64,000 bases of DNA from Kiritimatiellia bacterium (lineage in GTDB: Bacteria > Verrucomicrobiota > Kiritimatiellia > RFP12 > UBA1067), in the NCBI GenBank assembly GCA_017454745.1, contig JAFTCL010000012.1, positions 62,001 through 126,000 of the forward strand. Reading direction: 5' to 3'. Positions 59,637 through 64,000 of this stretch are shown in pieces; within the stretch, counting starts at the first letter, position 1; each line of letters opens with the position of its first letter. A program made the position numbers and the translations under genes. The notes below the pieces were generated by a model. The model saw only the letters and a list, made by a program, of their open reading frames with translations. It was not told the origin of the DNA and searched no databases.

Positions 59637-61384
59637 CTCAACCCTCCTTGTCCAAATTCCGGCAACGCCTCTCCATTCGTTCGCGGGGAAAACAGAGAAA
59701 ACTCTGAAAAGATTTTTTTTGGGTGACAAACCAGACGGAAACCTATTTTGGGGTTACCCCAGTTTGGTACATCCCTGCCTCTACGATCCGGTCGGCACCA
59801 ATCTGATCTAGACCCCCAATAACCGCCGCGCGCCACCCGACAAGGACCTGATGGCGAATCCCATGCCGCGTGTACAATTGGATCAACTGCCGTGACTGAC
59901 AAATAATCCCCGAACCAATCCTGGCACCATTCTTCAACGTTTCCATACATATCAAATATGCCCCACTTATTAGGAACTTTTAACCCAACAGGATGTGCTT
60001 TACCGTTACTATTCTCACGATACCATGCCATCGCGTCTAGAGCTTCCGGGTGATTACCTGTACCACCCGCTCGACAAGCATATTCCCATTGCGCCTCCGT
60101 TGGCAAAGATACGTCCAACACGGTTTGTTTTTTTATACGGTCAATAAAAGCTTGGCTGTCGTGCCATGTTACAGTCTCGACTGGCAGATTGTCATCACCT
60201 TTGTAAGATGAAGGATTATTACCCATCACGCTCAACCACTGCCGTTGCGTAACTTCAGTCTCTCCGATCCAGAAGCCTTTTGTCAGCGTTACCTGATGCT
60301 GTATTGCACAGAGATCCCTCCCTTTTTCCGATTTGGGACTACCCATCATAAATGTACCAGCCGGACACCACCGGAAACGCATCTCTGCTCCACCTGGTAA
60401 TGTCACAACCCGCTCTTCACCTGCTTTGTGAGGCTGTATCGCAAGTTCACGCTCTTTGCGGTCTTCCTCTTCTCTTTTCTTTTCGCGTTCTATTCTTTCC
60501 CTTGTGACTCTTACGATATGCTCATCCACAACTTTTCTAACTTCTGTAGCGGCACGTTCCACTTCCGATGTCTCTTTATCATGCAAACTCACGGAACAAA
60601 CGAGGCGGAAACCAATATCATTACTTCGATAATCCTGCCATCTTGTGCTGGGGCCTTCCCAGATCCAACTGCCACCACGAATTTTCTTCAATGAATGAGA
60701 AGAATCCTGACACCACTCACTAACATTACCATACATATCAAATATTCCCCATGCGTTCGGCTTTTTGGTCGCAACCGGATGGGTTTCTTTCCCGCTATTA
60801 TTACGCAACCATGCCATCGCGTCTAAAACACCCGTATAGTCACATGTGCCGCCTACTCGGCAGGCGTGTTCCCACTGCGCCTCCGTTGGTAACGACACGT
60901 CCAACCCCGTTAGTTTTTTGACCTTTCTGATAAAAGCCTGACAGTCATCCCATGACACTCCTTCGACCGGCAGGTTGGCGTTGCCCTTAAAATACGAGAG
61001 GTTTTCATCCATCATGCTATCCCACTGCCGTTGCGTAACCTCCGTCTCCCCAATCCAAAAACCGTTCGTCATAGCAACACAGGTGTCACCATTAATCAAC
61101 ACTCCCGCCGGACACCACCGGAAACGCATCTCCACCTCACCGGGCAGAGTCACCGTCTTCACTACCGTCGTTTTACTGTCCTCTGCCTCGCCTAATGCCA
61201 CAGATGGACGCTGCCACAACACGCCAATGGCGATCACCGCAAGAAATAACCTTGATATTGCCCTGTTGGTAGATCGAAAACCCAAACCTTTTTCTCCGTG
61301 AGATCGGTATAATAAATGAATGGCCGCGTTTCGCTGCGTTTCGTCAAGTCTCTCGATTTCTTGTTCAAGTAATGCGTATGACAT
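59633..61384 (-). CDS. Membrane-anchored protein with two SUMF1/FGE-like domains
   Basis: From the first ATG (MSYALLEQE) it has 583 residues. A short N-terminal helix (about 1-30) precedes one hydrophobic segment (about 44-60), so the main part is extracytoplasmic. Two SUMF1-fold domains follow, about 75-270 and 325-560. Each has FWIGETEVTQRQW, LPTEAQWE(H/Y)ACR and WGIFDMYGNV(S/E)EWCQD. A charged coiled coil (RERIEREKKREEEDRKERE) separates them. The paired active-site cysteines of true formylglycine-generating enzymes are absent (RGGSWIWEG; RGGYWGSRSDWC). They are therefore more likely binding or structural folds than sulfatase activators, and no sulfatase gene is nearby. The gene is translationally coupled to the CPBP protease. 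Confidence 0.85.
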   Translation of the reverse strand: MSYALLEQEIERLDETQRNAAIHLLYRSHGEKGLGFRSTNRAISRLFLAVIAIGVLWQRPSVALGEAEDSKTTVVKTVTLPGEVEMRFRWCPAGVLINGDTCVAMTNGFWIGETEVTQRQWDSMMDENLSYFKGNANLPVEGVSWDDCQAFIRKVKKLTGLDVSLPTEAQWEHACRVGGTCDYTGVLDAMAWLRNNSGKETHPVATKKPNAWGIFDMYGNVSEWCQDSSHSLKKIRGGSWIWEGPSTRWQDYRSNDIGFRLVCSVSLHDKETSEVERAATEVRKVVDEHIVRVTRERIEREKKREEEDRKERELAIQPHKAGEERVVTLPGGAEMRFRWCPAGTFMMGSPKSEKGRDLCAIQHQVTLTKGFWIGETEVTQRQWLSVMGNNPSSYKGDDNLPVETVTWHDSQAFIDRIKKQTVLDVSLPTEAQWEYACRAGGTGNHPEALDAMAWYRENSNGKAHPVGLKVPNKWGIFDMYGNVEEWCQDWFGDYLSVTAVDPIVHAAWDSPSGPCRVARGGYWGSRSDWCRPDRRGRDVPNWGNPKIGFRLVCHPKKIFSEFSLFSPRTNGEALPEFGQGGLR

Positions 61385-61568
61385 GTCCAACCAGTTTCTT
61401 TCAAGTTACAATACTCACTTTGAAAACAACCAAAAGAATACCATATCCGCAGTAAGGTTCAAGCGGAGATTATTCTGCGCTTTGGCTATTGCGGCGGTTT
61501 GGTCGGCGATGCGGTGCTTGACCTGGCAGACCGGTAAGACACATCGCCGCCCATTATGGATTCCGCAA

Positions 61569-64000
61569 TTACTCGAAGAAGAGGATCAGCCCCGCCGGCT
61601 TAGGGTTGACGAGGAAGAGCATATTGTCCGACACCTCCGCATGCCAACCCTCCGTAACCGCATCGGCCACATCCGGATTAGCCGTCGCCGTCACTTCGAT
61701 TTCCTCCGCCTCTGCGGGTGTCAGCGAGCCAGCCGCGCACAAACGGTAGCGTTGGGTTTGAGCACGGCTCGCTTGCACCACTTCGATGTGGCGCAGATTC
61801 TTGAGGAAGTTGTTGTTGAGAACTTCCGTCACGTTGACCGCGTCCGTCAGTTTCGCACCGTCGATGCCCACGCGCCATGTGCCGCCGGGAGTGAACTCGA
61901 AGTTGCCGCAGAGCGAGCCAGAACCAGCGAGCGTCCCCCAAATCGGGCACGGCCCCGCCGATATGTTGTTGAGCGTCGAACCCGCCGCCAGCGTCGAAGT
62001 GCCGCCAAGGCCCGTGCCGCACACGCGCATCTCGAAGCTGCCTTCATCGAACGGCACGGCCTCGTCCATGCCCGGCGCCTTCACCGTCACCGAGTTATTG
62101 TAGCCCACGTTGCCGGTGTTGTCCGCAACGCGCACGTCAAAACGGTGCCAACCCGCAGTGAGCGTCACCGTTCCCTGACCGATGATCGTTTCGGACCACG
62201 ATGTCGTCTTGCACACGAGCTGTCCGTCAATGATGATTGAAACGACATCGTCGAAGTGTCCAGTGAATTCATATTCGCCCGCCTCCGGTGCGAAGAATTC
62301 GCCCGTGAAGCGGCAGGTCGTCTTGTTCGGGCAGAACGCGCGCAATTCCTTACCGTTGTACGCGCGCAACATCTGCAACGAACCTAGGCAGCCCGACGAC
62401 GTACCCGCGAAGTCGGGCGTATCGAGCGCCGCCGTGTCGTAAACGGACATCTTCTGCCACGCGCACACGCCAGGGCGCATCCGCAGCGTTGACGGATCGA
62501 ACTTGGTATAGTAGATCGAGCTGCTCTCTACATTCGGCTGCTTCGTCGTCCAGCCAAGAGCCATCACACCCTTCCAGTCCGAATAGCCCGGCCCCTGTCC
62601 GCCCGTCTGGTCATACGCGCACACGCGGAAGCTGTGCCAACCCGGCTGCAGTTCGCGGTTGCCCGTGCCGACCACCTGCCAGCTCTGTCCGATCGTACCC
62701 ACGTTTGAAATGATTACCTCGCCATCAACCTCAAAGGTCAGATAGTCGTCGTAAGTACCCGCGAAGTAGTACACCTTTGCCTCCGGCACGTAGAACTGGC
62801 CGCGGTAGCAGTAGAAGCAGTACTGGATGCTCGACGAATCGTCGAAACGATGCAGACGCTCCATCGTGTTTACCAGATATTGATAAGAACCAGTGTAGTT
62901 TGTCACCGCAGCAAAGTTGGTGAACTCGGCCGTCGTGAACGCGCCCATCTCGACGAGGCTCTCGCCCGCGATGTCGATCGTAGCCTGCGCGTTCTCGCCT
63001 AGCGAAAGTCCGCCCGCGAAACCCGATGCGCCCGAAAGATCGGCGACCGCCGCGCCCTCGACCTTCCAGTTGCCCTTCGGCACATTCTGGAAGTGCTTAG
63101 TGGACGTGAAGGATCCTTCGCCCGTGATCGTCACGTCGCTGAAGCCTTCCAGGCCCGTCTGCCACTTGACGGACTGCCCGTTGAGGTCGATGGTGTAGTC
63201 ACCCGCATCGCTCGCCTTTTCGCCGAAGCAGCTCCAATACGTCGCGTACGGCAATACGAGCACGTCTGTCGGTTTGAGCGTACCGCCCGCGAGGTTCAGA
63301 TACGGCGATCCGTACTTGACCTCGCCGGCCGTGAATCCGTCCGAACCCAGTTCAAGCAGGCCGCCGCGCTGGATGAAACGCTCGTCATGCGCATAGCCCT
63401 TGGCATCGTTCGTGCGCCCGCGCACTTTCACGCCTTTCGCCGCAATCGTGCCCTCGTTGAGTTCCACATAGCCGTACGCGGAGTCCTGCGCCGCCACCAG
63501 ACTTGTGTTTGGCACATTCACGGTACCGCCATCCACGCGCAGATAGTGCTTGGACGTGCTTGCGCCGCTCCAGTAACCAACGTAGAAATAGGGATTAGTG
63601 CCGGTGAAGTTGACCGTACCGCCCGTCTTCACTTCGAGAACGCTGTTCTTCGGCGCCTTGTCCGTACCGCCAACTTCAAGCTGCTGCGAAACATTCACCG
63701 TCGAACCCTCGTCAACGATCAAACGACCGAAATTGGCCGAGTTGCCGAGAATCAGCCGGTAGGCATTCCACGTTGCCCCTTTAAGAACCAGATCGGCCTG
63801 TTCGTTGGCCGAATAGACGTAAACGAGTTTGTTCCCCTCGCTCGCCCTCGCAATGATGTCGTCGAACTCATCTCCGATTGTCGAGGCGGTGCCGAATACG
63901 AACCTCACATCCGCCGTCAAGGTACCGAAGGACGGAAACACCAACGGTACCGTTGTCGTACCGGCGTTACCGAACTGGAGCGCCCCGCCCGTGACGTTGA
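61569..64000 (-). CDS. Giant surface protein with beta repeats and two PA14-like domains (5' partial)
   Basis: The reading frame enters from the right window edge; the start and any signal peptide lie outside. A GTG at 63944 is inside the frame and unlikely to be the true start, since good repeat sequence (TGGALQFGNAGTTTVPL) precedes it. The visible 809 residues begin with autotransporter-associated beta-strand repeats (VKTGGTVNFTGTNPYFYVG, LRVDGGTVNVPNTSLVAA, ELNEGTIAAKGVKV). Two PA14-like sugar-binding domains follow, near 365-450 (YFAGTYDDYLTFEVDGEVI) and 555-640 (EFTGHFDDVVSIIIDGQLV). The end is a short beta domain with LILFFE at the stop, without a PEP-CTERM or type IX sorting signal. 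It is probably a surface adhesin or glycan-binding protein. Confidence 0.82.
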   Translation of the reverse strand, partial: NVTGGALQFGNAGTTTVPLVFPSFGTLTADVRFVFGTASTIGDEFDDIIARASEGNKLVYVYSANEQADLVLKGATWNAYRLILGNSANFGRLIVDEGSTVNVSQQLEVGGTDKAPKNSVLEVKTGGTVNFTGTNPYFYVGYWSGASTSKHYLRVDGGTVNVPNTSLVAAQDSAYGYVELNEGTIAAKGVKVRGRTNDAKGYAHDERFIQRGGLLELGSDGFTAGEVKYGSPYLNLAGGTLKPTDVLVLPYATYWSCFGEKASDAGDYTIDLNGQSVKWQTGLEGFSDVTITGEGSFTSTKHFQNVPKGNWKVEGAAVADLSGASGFAGGLSLGENAQATIDIAGESLVEMGAFTTAEFTNFAAVTNYTGSYQYLVNTMERLHRFDDSSSIQYCFYCYRGQFYVPEAKVYYFAGTYDDYLTFEVDGEVIISNVGTIGQSWQVVGTGNRELQPGWHSFRVCAYDQTGGQGPGYSDWKGVMALGWTTKQPNVESSSIYYTKFDPSTLRMRPGVCAWQKMSVYDTAALDTPDFAGTSSGCLGSLQMLRAYNGKELRAFCPNKTTCRFTGEFFAPEAGEYEFTGHFDDVVSIIIDGQLVCKTTSWSETIIGQGTVTLTAGWHRFDVRVADNTGNVGYNNSVTVKAPGMDEAVPFDEGSFEMRVCGTGLGGTSTLAAGSTLNNISAGPCPIWGTLAGSGSLCGNFEFTPGGTWRVGIDGAKLTDAVNVTEVLNNNFLKNLRHIEVVQASRAQTQRYRLCAAGSLTPAEAEEIEVTATANPDVADAVTEGWHAEVSDNMLFLVNPKPAGLILFFE

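Noticed and set aside
59633..61384. Formylglycine-generating enzyme (sulfatase activator)
   Set aside because: The fold signature is clear, but the paired active-site cysteines are missing in both domains and no sulfatase lies nearby.
61320..62240. 306-codon open frame on the plus strand
   Set aside because: It lies antisense to the end of the SUMF1 gene and the PA14 surface gene. Its product is Arg/His-rich with no family resemblance, typical of a shadow frame in GC-rich DNA.

Overview
The window is a gene-dense, GC-rich chromosomal stretch from a Gram-negative bacterium of the PVC group, most likely a gut- or sediment-type Kiritimatiellota/Lentisphaerota relative. This is an inference. It rests on an LpxL-type lipid A acyltransferase, secreted proteins with LamG, PA14 and autotransporter-type beta repeats, DUF1080 and GH123-like glycan enzymes, Tat-exported Gfo/Idh/MocA and MBL proteins, SUMF1-fold proteins and tandem CbxX-type ATPases. 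There is no rRNA, and I saw no tRNA, CRISPR array or insertion sequence.

Layout. 1-5006: a surface repeat protein that runs off the left edge, a secreted coiled-coil protein, and an unrecognised membrane protein surrounded by five copies of a short DNA motif. 5053-11509: a complete trp operon, with promoter, leader peptide carrying tandem Trp codons, a textbook attenuator, then trpE, trpG, a trpD-trpC fusion, trpB and a trpA-trpF fusion. All four gene junctions are 4-nt ATGA overlaps. 11579-14612 (minus): NfeD, an SPFH/band-7 protein and a double alpha/beta hydrolase. 14830-20479: a very large Ala/Glu-rich membrane-anchored protein, an LpxL-like acyltransferase and a degenerate double ABC ATPase. 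20641-30208: a glycan-utilisation cluster (CE7-like esterase, Gfo/Idh/MocA oxidoreductase, GH123-like protein, DUF1080 hydrolase) followed by a tandem AAA+ protein.

30209-37752 is an AT-rich island unlike its surroundings. It starts with two palindromes and a strong promoter. It then encodes, in one tightly packed transcription unit, a chimeric C5 cytosine methyltransferase, a PD-(D/E)XK restriction enzyme, a stand-alone RadC-type JAMM protein and a 1298-residue nuclease-STAND ATPase resembling antiphage Avs proteins. This composite defence operon is the strongest candidate for a new system here.

37753-48759 returns to host-like composition: hemL and a cyclophilin lipoprotein; a rhamnosidase, an SDR, a leucine-rich-repeat protein coupled to a GHL10-type hydrolase; a Tat-exported MBL protein and a BNR sialidase. 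48869-56834 is an operon-like run: tex, a bifunctional NAD(P)H-hydrate repair enzyme, a LamG/sialidase-like protein, queD and queE. 57074-64000: an HtrA protease with Glu at the catalytic Asp position, a CPBP protease translationally coupled to a double SUMF1 protein, and a second giant beta-repeat/PA14 protein that runs off the right edge.

The amino-acid, tetrapyrrole and queuosine genes are housekeeping. Most of the rest serves export, surface display and breakdown of host or plant glycans.
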